Position numbers and translations under genes: made by a program
The notes under the pieces: generated by a model
The model's input: only the letters and a program-made list of their open reading frames with translations
Database searches by the model: none
What the model was told of the DNA's origin: nothing
Assembly: GCA_965204565.1 (NCBI GenBank)
Contig: CBDBEU010000003.1
Location: forward strand, 762,528 to 826,527
Source of the DNA: CBDBEU01 sp965204565
GTDB taxonomy: Bacteria; Pseudomonadota; Alphaproteobacteria; Rhizobiales; TMED25
Direction: 5' to 3'
Length of the DNA stretch: 64,000 nt
Shown here: piece after piece, positions 36,486 to 44,408 of the stretch
How the letters are laid out: every line of letters starts with the position of its first letter
Numbering within the stretch: the stretch's first letter is position 1

Positions 36486-37349
36486 ATGCTGGAAGTCCGC
36501 GACATACAGAAAAACTTCGGCGGCGTACGCGCCGTTGGCGGTGTTTCGCTCAGCGTCGATGCCGGCAAGATTATCGGCGTCATCGGGCCCAATGGCGCCG
36601 GCAAGACCACATTGTTCAATGTGGTGAGCGGTTTCCTGTCGGCCGATGGCGGCAGCGCCATATTCGAGGGCTCCGACATTATTGGCCTGCGTCCGCATGA
36701 GGTGGCGCGCCGCGGTGTTCTTCGCACCTTCCAGACACCCACCGGTTTTCCGCGCATGACGGTGCTGGAAAACATGCTGGTATTCCTGAAGGACAAGCAA
36801 ACCAGCATCGCCCATGCACTGGGGTCACGCCGTATTGCCGGTACGATTTCAGGCGATGAATCAGATCGCGCCCAGCAAGTGCTTGAGTTGTTCGGTTTGG
36901 CGCAAAAGCGGGATCTGTGGGTTCAGAAACTTGGCGCGCCGGAACTCAAGATGCTGGAATTCGCGCGCACGGTGATGGCCTCGCCGAAGATCCTGCTGCT
37001 CGACGAGCCGGCAGCCGGGGTCAATGTCGCGCTCCTGGATAATCTGGTTGACACCATTTTCCGCCTGCGGGACGATAGTGTGACCTTCCTGATCGTCGAT
37101 CATAATCTGAGCTTTATCTGCCGCGTCTGCGATTACATCTATGCCATGGCCGATGGCGAAGTCATTTCCCAGGGCGGGCCGGATGATGTCGTGAATGATC
37201 AGGCGGTCATTGAATGCTATATTGGCGCTGGTGTGGGCGCAGTACTGAATGCCGGCGACACGAGCTCTGCGCCCGAGTCAACTGAAACGCGCCGGCGCAC
37301 GAACAAAAGCGCAAAATCCAAGAGCAGTCACAAGACGCCAGAACAATAA
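36486..37349 (+). CDS. branched-chain-type ABC ATPase (LivG family)
   Basis: A 287-residue ATPase with Walker A GPNGAGKTT (residues 34-42), Walker B ILLLDEPAAGVN and the switch His in FLIVDHN. The ABC signature is unusual: where LivG proteins carry a SYGQ- or SGGQ-like loop, this one has KLGAPELKMLEFART. Some divergent LivG proteins lose the consensus but this deserves attention. A C-terminal extension of about 35 residues is rich in Ser, Thr, Lys and Arg (ETRRRTNKSAKSK). The gene starts six bases after livM. Confidence 0.92.
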   Translation: MLEVRDIQKNFGGVRAVGGVSLSVDAGKIIGVIGPNGAGKTTLFNVVSGFLSADGGSAIFEGSDIIGLRPHEVARRGVLRTFQTPTGFPRMTVLENMLVFLKDKQTSIAHALGSRRIAGTISGDESDRAQQVLELFGLAQKRDLWVQKLGAPELKMLEFARTVMASPKILLLDEPAAGVNVALLDNLVDTIFRLRDDSVTFLIVDHNLSFICRVCDYIYAMADGEVISQGGPDDVVNDQAVIECYIGAGVGAVLNAGDTSSAPESTETRRRTNKSAKSKSSHKTPEQ

Positions 37350-37399
37350 TCGCGCAACGGTCGCTGGATTTGGTGATTCAAAATGGAGTGAGACGTCAA

Positions 37400-38656
37400 A
37401 TGGCACACAAAACAACTCAAAGAATTGGGAGATGGGCTCTATCGGCTGCCGTTGCCGGGGCGCTGAGCCTTGGACCTGGACAGCCGGCAGCCCAGGCCGA
37501 TGAAGTCAAGCTTGGCTTCATGCTCGGTTTCACCGGTGATTACGCACCCTGGTCCCCGGCTCTCAACAACGCCGCCATCGTTGCGATCGAAGAGATCAAC
37601 GCCAATGGCGGTATTCTGGGCAATGAAGTCTCGATGATCGTCTCGGACAATGAGAGTAAGGTTGAAGGCGGCATTGCCGCAGCACGCAAGCTCGTCAATG
37701 TCGACAAAGTGCCGGTGATCATCGGGCCTGAGTCCGACATCATCGTCGCCCTGCAGGACATGGCCAGGAACAACGAGGTTCCAGTCGTGACCTCATCGGC
37801 GGGAACCGATGCGATCGACAAGGCCGGAGGCACCGGCAAGTTTATCTGGCGGGTCAACGCGTCCGACTCCTTCCTCGGCGTTGCCGCGGCCAAGGTGCTG
37901 ATCGATGAGCTTGGCCAGAAAGAAATCGCCATCATGGTCGAGAACCTTGAAGGCACGCAGAGCGCGGCAGCTTCGCTGAAGCGCAATTTCGAGCGGTTCG
38001 GCGGCAAGGTGACCAAGGAAATCGTGCTGACGCCCGGACAGGCGACCTATTTGAGCGAATTGAGCGATCTTGCCGATTCAAACCCGAAGCTGGTGTTCCT
38101 GGCCGCCGCTCAGGTGACCGGGGTGAACGTGATGAAGCAGGCCTACCAGCGCGGTTATGAGTGGCCGTGGTGGGTTGCCCAGGAGTTGCAGCAGCAGGAC
38201 TTCGTCAATGCCGCGGGCGTTGATGTGGTCAAGGGCGTGACCAGTTGGACGCCGGGCCAGATGGACGACGATCCGGCCTGGCAGCGCTTTTCCAACATCT
38301 TTAAGGACAAGTGGGGCGAGGCGGCGCAGTCGGGTTTCTATCAGGCCGAAACCTATGATGCGTTCATGGTGACCGCACTGGCGATGATCAAGGGCGGCGC
38401 GGCAACGGGCGCCGCGGTCGATGCCAATCTGGCAGCAGTTGCCGCACCTCCGGGCGAGCGCGTCACCACCTTTGCCGACGCCGTCAAACTGATCCAAGAG
38501 GGCAAAGAGATCAATTATGACGGCCCCTCCGGCACCATCGACTTCAACGAGTGGGGCAATGTCGGCATTCCGGCCGTGCGCCTGATGCAGGTCGATGATT
38601 CCGGTCAGTGGATCACCAGGCAGGTGATCGATGCACGCTCGTTCCCGGCCAGCTAA
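37400..38656 (+). CDS. branched-chain-type periplasmic binding protein
   Basis: A 418-residue type I binding protein (Leu/Ile/Val-binding fold). The signal peptide covers about residues 1-33 (WALSAAVAGALSL, cut after AAQA). The mature part starts DEVKLGFMLGFTGDYAPWSP and contains NEVSMIVSDNESKVEGGIAAARKL-type features, VPVIIGPESD and the hinge region with QQDFVNAAGVDV. ATG 37400 is chosen because GGAGTGAG precedes it, whereas the GTG ten codons upstream has no such site. Its position inside the operon makes it the specificity subunit. A binding pocket prediction is not possible by eye. Confidence 0.92.
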   Translation: MAHKTTQRIGRWALSAAVAGALSLGPGQPAAQADEVKLGFMLGFTGDYAPWSPALNNAAIVAIEEINANGGILGNEVSMIVSDNESKVEGGIAAARKLVNVDKVPVIIGPESDIIVALQDMARNNEVPVVTSSAGTDAIDKAGGTGKFIWRVNASDSFLGVAAAKVLIDELGQKEIAIMVENLEGTQSAAASLKRNFERFGGKVTKEIVLTPGQATYLSELSDLADSNPKLVFLAAAQVTGVNVMKQAYQRGYEWPWWVAQELQQQDFVNAAGVDVVKGVTSWTPGQMDDDPAWQRFSNIFKDKWGEAAQSGFYQAETYDAFMVTALAMIKGGAATGAAVDANLAAVAAPPGERVTTFADAVKLIQEGKEINYDGPSGTIDFNEWGNVGIPAVRLMQVDDSGQWITRQVIDARSFPAS

Positions 38657-38764
38657 GCCGGAGAGCAGGCAGCAGCAGCGCAAGAAATGGATGCGGGCCG
38701 GTTGCCGGTCCGCATCTCATCATCGCGTGGTGCGGCGCTGATCTTGAGATAACGGAAGAATGTC

Positions 38765-39493
38765 ATGGCCGACCAGCAGGCAGACAATCTGCTCACCATT
38801 TCAGGGCTTGTCTCGGGCTATGGCAAATTGCCGGTGCTGCAGGATGTCTCGCTTTCGGTCGCCGCCGGATCGCTGACCGCAATTATTGGCCCGAACGGTG
38901 CGGGCAAGACGACCCTGGTCAAATCGGTGGTGAATATTGTCGATTTGATGGGCGGTGAGATCCACTTTCGCGATGAGGTCATCAGCCGGTTGCCGACCCA
39001 CCGCATTGTTGAACTGGGCATCGGCTTCGTTCCCCAGACTGCCGCGACATTTCCCACCCTGTCGGTGCAGGAAAATCTGGAAATGGGGTGCAGGTTCGTG
39101 CCGCCGGGCAATCGCGCGCGCGCGATCGAACGGGTCTACACTCGCTTTCCCCGTCTTTCGGAACGCAAGCGCCAGCGGGCGCGTACGCTGTCGGGCGGTG
39201 AACGGCAAATGCTGGCGATCGGCAGTGCGCTGCTCGCAAACCCCGAACTCCTGATCCTTGATGAACCGGTCACAGGCCTGTCGCCTCAGCTTACCGACGA
39301 GGTTGTGGCCGGGATTACAGAAATCAACCAGCAAGGCACCACGGTGCTTTGGGTGGTTGAAGAAAATCCGCTGCAGGTTCTGAGCGCTGCGGACTGGGTC
39401 TATGTCATGGAAAGCGGACGGGTGAAAAACAGCACCAATGCGGAAGAGCTGCTTGCGGCTCCCGATTTCCGCCAAATCTTTCTTGGTGTTTGA
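38765..39493 (+). CDS. branched-chain-type ABC ATPase (LivF family)
   Basis: A 242-residue ATPase with Walker A GPNGAGKTT, signature LSGGERQMLAIGSAL, Walker B LLILDEPVTGLSP and the switch region VLWVVEEN, in which the usual His is replaced by Glu-Glu, as in many LivF proteins. It is the last gene of the operon, 108 bases after the binding protein. Its start follows CGGAAGAATGTC. It pairs with the LivG-type ATPase at 36486 to energise the transporter. Confidence 0.93.
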   Translation: MADQQADNLLTISGLVSGYGKLPVLQDVSLSVAAGSLTAIIGPNGAGKTTLVKSVVNIVDLMGGEIHFRDEVISRLPTHRIVELGIGFVPQTAATFPTLSVQENLEMGCRFVPPGNRARAIERVYTRFPRLSERKRQRARTLSGGERQMLAIGSALLANPELLILDEPVTGLSPQLTDEVVAGITEINQQGTTVLWVVEENPLQVLSAADWVYVMESGRVKNSTNAEELLAAPDFRQIFLGV

Positions 39494-39514
39494 GCCGGCT
39501 TTGGGCGGCGTTTC

Positions 39515-40498
39515 CTAGGAGTTCATCAATCGGCGAATATCGCGCGGTGTCACCGGCAGGCGCTTTACAGCGCCGGGTTTGCCCAGCGCATCATCAATGG
39601 CCGAGGCGATGACGGCGCCGACAGCATTGATCCCGCCTTCGCCGGCGCCCTTGACGCCAAGCGGATTGAGCGGGCTTGGCGCATTCTCGACAATCAGGGT
39701 CTCAACGCCTGGCATCTCGCGCGAGGTGGGAATGAGATAATCGGCAAAGGTCGCCGCCAACGGCTGCCCGGTCTCGTCATAGACAAACTCCTCGAACAAT
39801 GCGCCACCGATACCCTGCGCGGCACCACCGGCGATCTGTCCCTCGACCAGCACCGAATTGACCGCCCGGCCAATGTCATAGGCAACCAGCAGGCGCTCCA
39901 CGGCGACCTCACCGGTTTCCTGATCGATCGTCACCACAGCGCCGTGAATACCGTAGGGGTAGGTCATGTGATCGCACAGAAACTTATCCTCGACCGAAAG
40001 CGCCGCGCCCTCGCCGGCGCCGGCGTTCGCAACTTCGCCGAGCGTTACCGACGGGCCGGCATCATCGCCTTTTGGTGCAATGCGGCCATCGGCAATTGCA
40101 AGTTCGTCCGGGGCTGACTGCAGCAGGCGGCCTGTAACGGCAAGAATTTCCTCACGTAGCTTTTGCGCGCAGATGTGGACGGCGGAGCCTGTCATCACCG
40201 TCACCCGCGAGGCAAAAGCGCCGCGGCCCTCGGCAATGCGGTCGGTCTGTCCGTGGATCACGGTAAAGTCTTCCAGGGGAGCCGGTATGACCTCGGCACA
40301 AATCTGGGCCAGCGAGGTTTCGATCCCCTGGCCGACCGATGCAGCACCGGTGACAATTTCGATCCGGCCACGGGCATGCATTCCGGCCCACTGTTCCCTG
40401 GTCATGTCGCCGAACCCGGACGGATCGAATTCTTCACCCTCGGCGATATCCCGGCCGCTGATGCGCAGCGGCGCGAGTGCCTTGAATGTGGCTTTCAT
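39515..40498 (-). CDS. chimera: phage protein start fused to CoxL/XDH C-terminus
   Basis: A 327-residue frame. About residues 1-45 (MKATFKALAPLRISGRDIAE, then EGEEFDPSGFG) look like the small gene that follows the capsid gene in Mu-like phages. From about residue 45 the sequence becomes the C-terminal part of a molybdopterin-binding subunit of the CO dehydrogenase/xanthine dehydrogenase family: TGAASVGQGIETSLAQI, SRVTVMTGSAVHICAQKLRE, and the catalytic Glu in VKGAGEGGINAVGA. The N-terminal half of that subunit, and its FAD and Fe-S partners, are absent. The frame is uninterrupted, so the fusion may be translated from the phage start, but it cannot be a working hydroxylase. Confidence 0.82.
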   Translation of the reverse strand: MKATFKALAPLRISGRDIAEGEEFDPSGFGDMTREQWAGMHARGRIEIVTGAASVGQGIETSLAQICAEVIPAPLEDFTVIHGQTDRIAEGRGAFASRVTVMTGSAVHICAQKLREEILAVTGRLLQSAPDELAIADGRIAPKGDDAGPSVTLGEVANAGAGEGAALSVEDKFLCDHMTYPYGIHGAVVTIDQETGEVAVERLLVAYDIGRAVNSVLVEGQIAGGAAQGIGGALFEEFVYDETGQPLAATFADYLIPTSREMPGVETLIVENAPSPLNPLGVKGAGEGGINAVGAVIASAIDDALGKPGAVKRLPVTPRDIRRLMNS

Positions 40499-40507
40499 GA
40501 TGGGTTC

Positions 40508-41449
40508 CTAGTCCGCGAGGACGTCTTCGAGCAGGAAGCCGGCGCGCTTGGCGACGATCTCTTCCTTGACGCTCTCGCCGGCGCGCACGAGCCTGCCTCC
40601 ACGAAGGCCCATATCGGCGTCCATCGTGCCGGCGACCTTCTCGCCATTCTGGGCGGTGAACCCGAAGGTAATGCCGCCTGACGTGTCGGCTGTGCTGTCG
40701 ATGAACTGGCCGGCGACAATATCCGCCCAGGTGCGGTTGACGACGGGATTTTCGCCCGGCTTCTTGATGTTGACCCGCGCGGCGCCGACAAGAACGCGCC
40801 GGACTTCGAGCAGGTCGGCGACGGCCTGCCGCGCGACGACACCGCTGTCGCCGGAATTACTCTGGACCGCCTTGACGACTTTCGAGTGCTGGCGAAACAC
40901 GCGCCACACATTGTTGCCGAAGACGATCTGGTTCGGTTTCATCCAGCACCCGTCCATGACCTCAAGAAGAAGATCGATCGGATCGCTGTCGGCATGATCG
41001 AACTGATCGGAGCCGGCCAGAGCGCGGTAATGATCGGCGTGGTAGTTGGCCTTGTCGGTGACCTTGTTTGCCACGCGGACCTCTCTGCCGAGCATGACGA
41101 TGCTGGTCGCGCGCATGGTCGCACGGGCTTCCGGGTCCCAGCCGTTTTCTTCGGCTTCCATGATGGTCGTATTGTCGAGCGGTACGTCGATGCCGAAGTC
41201 TTCGACCTCGGAGTTCTGTTCCTCGCCCTCGATTTCCACCTGGTTGGGCGCGGACCTGCGACCGACACGGGTGTCGGGAACAGTAAACATTTCCTCCTCG
41301 TTATATGTATGCCAGCGGAATTTTCGACCGGTGTTGACGCGCGGAAGCACATCGTCGGCGATCAGTTCGTAGTCGGGATTGGAATAGCCGATCGCGATCG
41401 CCGTCAGCTTTTCGTCGACGGCGAACTGCTGGTCGTTCGGTCTGGGCAT
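40508..41449 (-). CDS. phage major capsid protein
   Basis: A 313-residue HK97-fold capsid protein of the type found in Mu-like phages of alphaproteobacteria. It starts MPRPNDQQFAVDEKLTAIAI and contains YELIADDVLPRVNTGRKFRW, YNEEEMFTVPDTRVGRRSAP and MDGCWMKPNQIVFGNNVWR in the middle. Typical of this family is the late segment KKPGENPVVNRTWAD. It sits after the decoration gene (16 bases) as in Mu (I/Z - decoration - T). The gene is intact. The assignment rests on order and overall pattern. Confidence 0.88.
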   Translation of the reverse strand: MPRPNDQQFAVDEKLTAIAIGYSNPDYELIADDVLPRVNTGRKFRWHTYNEEEMFTVPDTRVGRRSAPNQVEIEGEEQNSEVEDFGIDVPLDNTTIMEAEENGWDPEARATMRATSIVMLGREVRVANKVTDKANYHADHYRALAGSDQFDHADSDPIDLLLEVMDGCWMKPNQIVFGNNVWRVFRQHSKVVKAVQSNSGDSGVVARQAVADLLEVRRVLVGAARVNIKKPGENPVVNRTWADIVAGQFIDSTADTSGGITFGFTAQNGEKVAGTMDADMGLRGGRLVRAGESVKEEIVAKRAGFLLEDVLAD

Positions 41450-41464
41450 GATATGGGTTCTCCG

Positions 41465-41851
41465 TTAGCCGCGCATGGTCTGGGGTGTGATATGGACCGC
41501 GCCGAGCACCCCGGCTCCGCCGGTCTCAAGCGCAAATCCGATGATGCGAATTGTCTTATCGTCGCCCGGAACCGCCGGAATGGCCTTGCCGTCCGCATCG
41601 GCCGTCAGCGGATCGCCGGCATTGACGGCTGCGCCAAATTCGACAATCCGAACGTCGTCCATGTAGACGTCGATATGCTGCTGAGCCTTTGCGCTGCCGC
41701 GAACGCCGGAAACGCCACAGATCGGATTGGCCGCCGCCGCTGCCTGCTTGACCGTTTTCGCGCCGCCTGCATCGCGGGCGACAATCCGGTAAGGCGCGAT
41801 CGCGCCGCTTGCGGTCTCGTTCCGGACCAGGCCAAGAGAATTCCGGTTCAT
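41465..41851 (-). CDS. DUF2190-type capsid decoration protein
   Basis: A 128-residue small, Gly- and Ala-rich beta protein (NPICGVSGVRGSAKAQQ, VNAGDPLTADADGKAIPAVP). This pattern is that of DUF2190-like head stabilisation proteins found between the protease/scaffold and capsid genes of Mu-like and other siphovirus- or myovirus-type head modules. The ATG overlaps the end of the protease/scaffold gene by four bases (41848-41851), showing translational coupling. Confidence 0.78.
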   Translation of the reverse strand: MNRNSLGLVRNETASGAIAPYRIVARDAGGAKTVKQAAAAANPICGVSGVRGSAKAQQHIDVYMDDVRIVEFGAAVNAGDPLTADADGKAIPAVPGDDKTIRIIGFALETGGAGVLGAVHITPQTMRG

Positions 41852-42393
41852 TTCGCCACTCCCTTTTGAACGGCCTCGACAGCCTCGTCGATCTGGATGG
41901 GATTGCCGGCCGCGGCCTGCTCCTTCTGGTAGGCGCGCGCCTTCCTCGCGATGACCTTCGGCTCGTCGGCCTCATACTCGTCTTCGGGTTTGCCGGCGAT
42001 GCCGCTCCCGCCGGTTACGACCGGCGAAGCGCCGATCGCGGCCAGGACCTTGTCCAGCTGCGCCTGGTCGGCGCACAGCGCGATATAGTGGTCCTTCGAA
42101 GCCGGCGTGATCCTGCCGTTCCTGACGGCGGCGGCGATCTCGGTCTCGACGCGATCCCTGAACGCCTTCTCGCCGGCTTCCTTCAGCGTCCCCTCAGCCT
42201 TCTCGGCGCGGGCCAGCACGGCGTCGTAGTCGGAACGCGGCATGAAATCGTCGACCGACGGCGTCCCGGCCCTGGTCTTTTCAGCGGCAAGCTCCCTCTT
42301 GTGATCGTCGTCGCGCGTTTTGATCGCGGCGAGGATTTCCGCCTCGGTCGCGTCATCTTTCAGGCCGAGCGCCCTGGCGATGGCTTTTGACAT
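41848..42393 (-). CDS. internal-start scaffold protein (Mu gpZ-like)
   Basis: Within the protease gene, AAAGGA is followed eight bases later by ATG 42393 in the same frame. The product would be a 181-residue scaffold starting MSKAIARALGLKDDATEAEI, exactly the C-terminal domain boundary. In Mu the scaffold Z is made this way from inside gene I. The helical, Lys/Glu/Ala-rich composition fits a scaffold. The internal initiation is an inference from the ribosome-binding site and the domain border. Confidence 0.6.
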   Translation of the reverse strand: MSKAIARALGLKDDATEAEILAAIKTRDDDHKRELAAEKTRAGTPSVDDFMPRSDYDAVLARAEKAEGTLKEAGEKAFRDRVETEIAAAVRNGRITPASKDHYIALCADQAQLDKVLAAIGASPVVTGGSGIAGKPEDEYEADEPKVIARKARAYQKEQAAAGNPIQIDEAVEAVQKGVAK

Positions 42394-42933
42394 GGGTTGG
42401 TCCTTTGGGGTTGATGATCCGGCTCGGGCGAGCGCGCTCATGGTCATGGCCGGACGATTGGTCAGCGCAGCCGCGATCAGCCCGACGATCTCCCTGGTCT
42501 CCTCGTCGACCAGGAATTCCGGCGAGATGAACTTCCACTCACCGGCGGTGATCGCCTCGGCGGCGGTTATGGTCCACTCGACCCTTGCCCAGACTTCACC
42601 GTCCCGGATTTCGAGTTTCTGTATCCAGCCGGCGGCTCTGGTCTCACCGCCCTCATCCGGATCGAATGCAGAGAGATGGTCGTAATCGACGAGGATCGGT
42701 TGAGCGGCGGCGTTGACCTGTTCGGCCAGCGCCTGCGGGTCGCCGAGTTTGAACTTTCGGCCATCGGCCAGATCTATCCGGGGACCGGCGGGAAATATCT
42801 GCATCCATTCGGGCGCCTTGTCGCCGGCGGAGCGCGCCAGCGCGGCCGGCCGCTTCAGAAATGCGTGTTCCGTTGCCGCCCGACCGGCGTCGGCGCGATG
42901 GATTTCGGCAAGGGTTGCGGATGCGGTTTGCAT
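41848..42933 (-). CDS. Mu gpI-like capsid maturation protease with scaffold domain
   Basis: A 361-residue protein. The N-terminal 180 residues resemble the Mu protease I (PILVDYDHLSAFDPDEGGET, AAGWIQKLEIRDGEVWARVEW, EWKFISPEFLVDEET, LIAAALTNRPAMTM). A linker is followed by the scaffold-like, helical and charged C-terminal part. The ATG at 42933 is taken as start. A TTG at 42957 would add eight residues. An internal start at 42393 probably yields the free scaffold (see next entry). The gene begins 33 bases after a conserved palindrome, corresponding to Mu promoter PI. Confidence 0.85.
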   Translation of the reverse strand: MQTASATLAEIHRADAGRAATEHAFLKRPAALARSAGDKAPEWMQIFPAGPRIDLADGRKFKLGDPQALAEQVNAAAQPILVDYDHLSAFDPDEGGETRAAGWIQKLEIRDGEVWARVEWTITAAEAITAGEWKFISPEFLVDEETREIVGLIAAALTNRPAMTMSALARAGSSTPKDQPMSKAIARALGLKDDATEAEILAAIKTRDDDHKRELAAEKTRAGTPSVDDFMPRSDYDAVLARAEKAEGTLKEAGEKAFRDRVETEIAAAVRNGRITPASKDHYIALCADQAQLDKVLAAIGASPVVTGGSGIAGKPEDEYEADEPKVIARKARAYQKEQAAAGNPIQIDEAVEAVQKGVAK

Positions 42934-42965
42934 GATGCACCAATCGCGCAGCGGCAAACCGTGTG

Positions 42966-42990
42966 CGGTGGTGACATTCCGTCACCACCG
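42966..42990. promoter_or_regulatory. palindrome at the PI-equivalent late promoter
   Basis: CGGTGGTGAC, five bases ATTCC, GTCACCACCG: a perfect ten-pair inverted repeat 33 bases before the protease/scaffold start codon. An almost identical palindrome is at 50517-50541, upstream of the lysis genes. See the finding on late-gene control. Confidence 0.6.
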
Positions 42991-43250
42991 GCCTGAAAAA
43001 GGCCGGACATCGCCGCAGGGCGGATTTGACGGTCGCCGGTCCGGAACAACATCGAATTTGAGGGGGTTTCAACAGGGCAGGGATGGCCGTTTGAGGCTCG
43101 TCCGGTACCCTCGGTCGCATTTGAGGCAGACGCGCGTCAGCGGGCGTTTATTTCGCCGTTTGATTTATGGATGATCGGACCCCATAATCGGCGGGTGAGC
43201 CGAGCCAGATCAGCCCGCTATATGCGGCGAGGGATTTTCGCCCCTCCGGC

Positions 43251-44408
43251 TCACTTTCTCCCCAGCCGCCGCTCCACATAATCGCTGTTCGTTCGATAGA
43301 GCGAGTTCAAAAACACTTCACCGGGCCCCGCCTTCTTGAACACGGCAACCCACCAACTGCGATTGATCCTGGTGAACAGCGCCAGCTTTCCATTCAGCAT
43401 CCGGGCCTCGCCGGTCTCGGCCATCGTCTGAACCTGACGATAAACCGCTTCGGTGACCTCAGGATGCTTGCCGGCAATTTTGACCGCATCGGCCAGCGTC
43501 AACGTCACGATCGACGTATCCGCGCCAAGTGCCTTGCGGTGATGGTCGGGCAAAGAGGCAAGCGGTGCGGCGATCGAGCGACGCGGATCGGTCCAGTTGG
43601 AACGAGGCAGTCCGAAACTGTTGTCGACAATTGCTTTGAACTTCGGCGATGCAACCAGATCGGCGACCGCTGTCCGCCTGACGTTCTCCGGCAGCGTTTC
43701 GAGTTGCTCTGTCAGGAACCGGGCGGCATTGCGACCGCGCTCCAGGCCGGGGTTTTGCGCCCAGCCCGGATCGATCCCCCTGGGCACCCGGACCCGTTTG
43801 CCGTTGCGCTTGTCCAGCCAGTTCCGCATTTCGACCGGTGGCGCTTCGGTATCTTCGTCATAACCGCCGCGTTCGACCTGCCGTCTGGTGATCTGGCGGA
43901 CGCCGCATTTGCAGCCCCAGCCATTGGGCGGATAGTGCATTCGCCACCACGGATCGTCGATCGGCAGGATCGTACCGACCCAGTCCAGATGTTCAGGCCT
44001 GCGGTTTTCGCTGGCGGACAAGGTGTAGCGCAGAAACGGCAAATACCTCCTTGTGCGCCGGGTCCGCTCCCATTCGCCCGCCGCCCGCGCCGTCGCCACA
44101 TTAGCCCAATGGATCGTCCTTAGTCGGCGCGGCGAGCCAAGCTGCTGCCCCCACCATCCCTTCGCTTCGAGAACAGGCTGAATGTTGGCGCGAAACTCTT
44201 CAAAACTCTGCTGGTCGCGGATCGCCCGGTCAACGGCGGAACGCAAATCGGCGAGTACCTCAAAGCCTTTTGTCTTGGCAACCGTGAATGTGATGGCGTG
44301 TTCTTCAGGCGCAATATCGCGCCAGTCGAATGTCGGCGTTTGCCCCTTGCCCTCGAAATAGCGCGTAACCTCGGCCGGTGCTTCCGTGAACAGCGGCTCG
44401 TCAGCCAT
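43251..44408 (-). CDS. Mu F-like minor head protein
   Basis: A 385-residue head morphogenesis protein of the Mu F / SPP1 gp7 family. It starts MADEPLFTEAPAEVTRYFEG and has FEEFRANIQPVLEAKGWWGQ, WANVATARAAGEWERTRRTR, LRYTLSASENRRPEHLDW and PPNGWGCKCGVRQI, whose Cys pair is typical of this family. It overlaps the portal stop by eight bases. The start at 44408 is preferred over 44426 by fit to the domain. The C-terminal region (KLALFTRINRSWWVAVF) resembles the toxin-like or nuclease-like tail seen in some Mu F-type proteins. Confidence 0.87.
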   Translation of the reverse strand: MADEPLFTEAPAEVTRYFEGKGQTPTFDWRDIAPEEHAITFTVAKTKGFEVLADLRSAVDRAIRDQQSFEEFRANIQPVLEAKGWWGQQLGSPRRLRTIHWANVATARAAGEWERTRRTRRYLPFLRYTLSASENRRPEHLDWVGTILPIDDPWWRMHYPPNGWGCKCGVRQITRRQVERGGYDEDTEAPPVEMRNWLDKRNGKRVRVPRGIDPGWAQNPGLERGRNAARFLTEQLETLPENVRRTAVADLVASPKFKAIVDNSFGLPRSNWTDPRRSIAAPLASLPDHHRKALGADTSIVTLTLADAVKIAGKHPEVTEAVYRQVQTMAETGEARMLNGKLALFTRINRSWWVAVFKKAGPGEVFLNSLYRTNSDYVERRLGRK

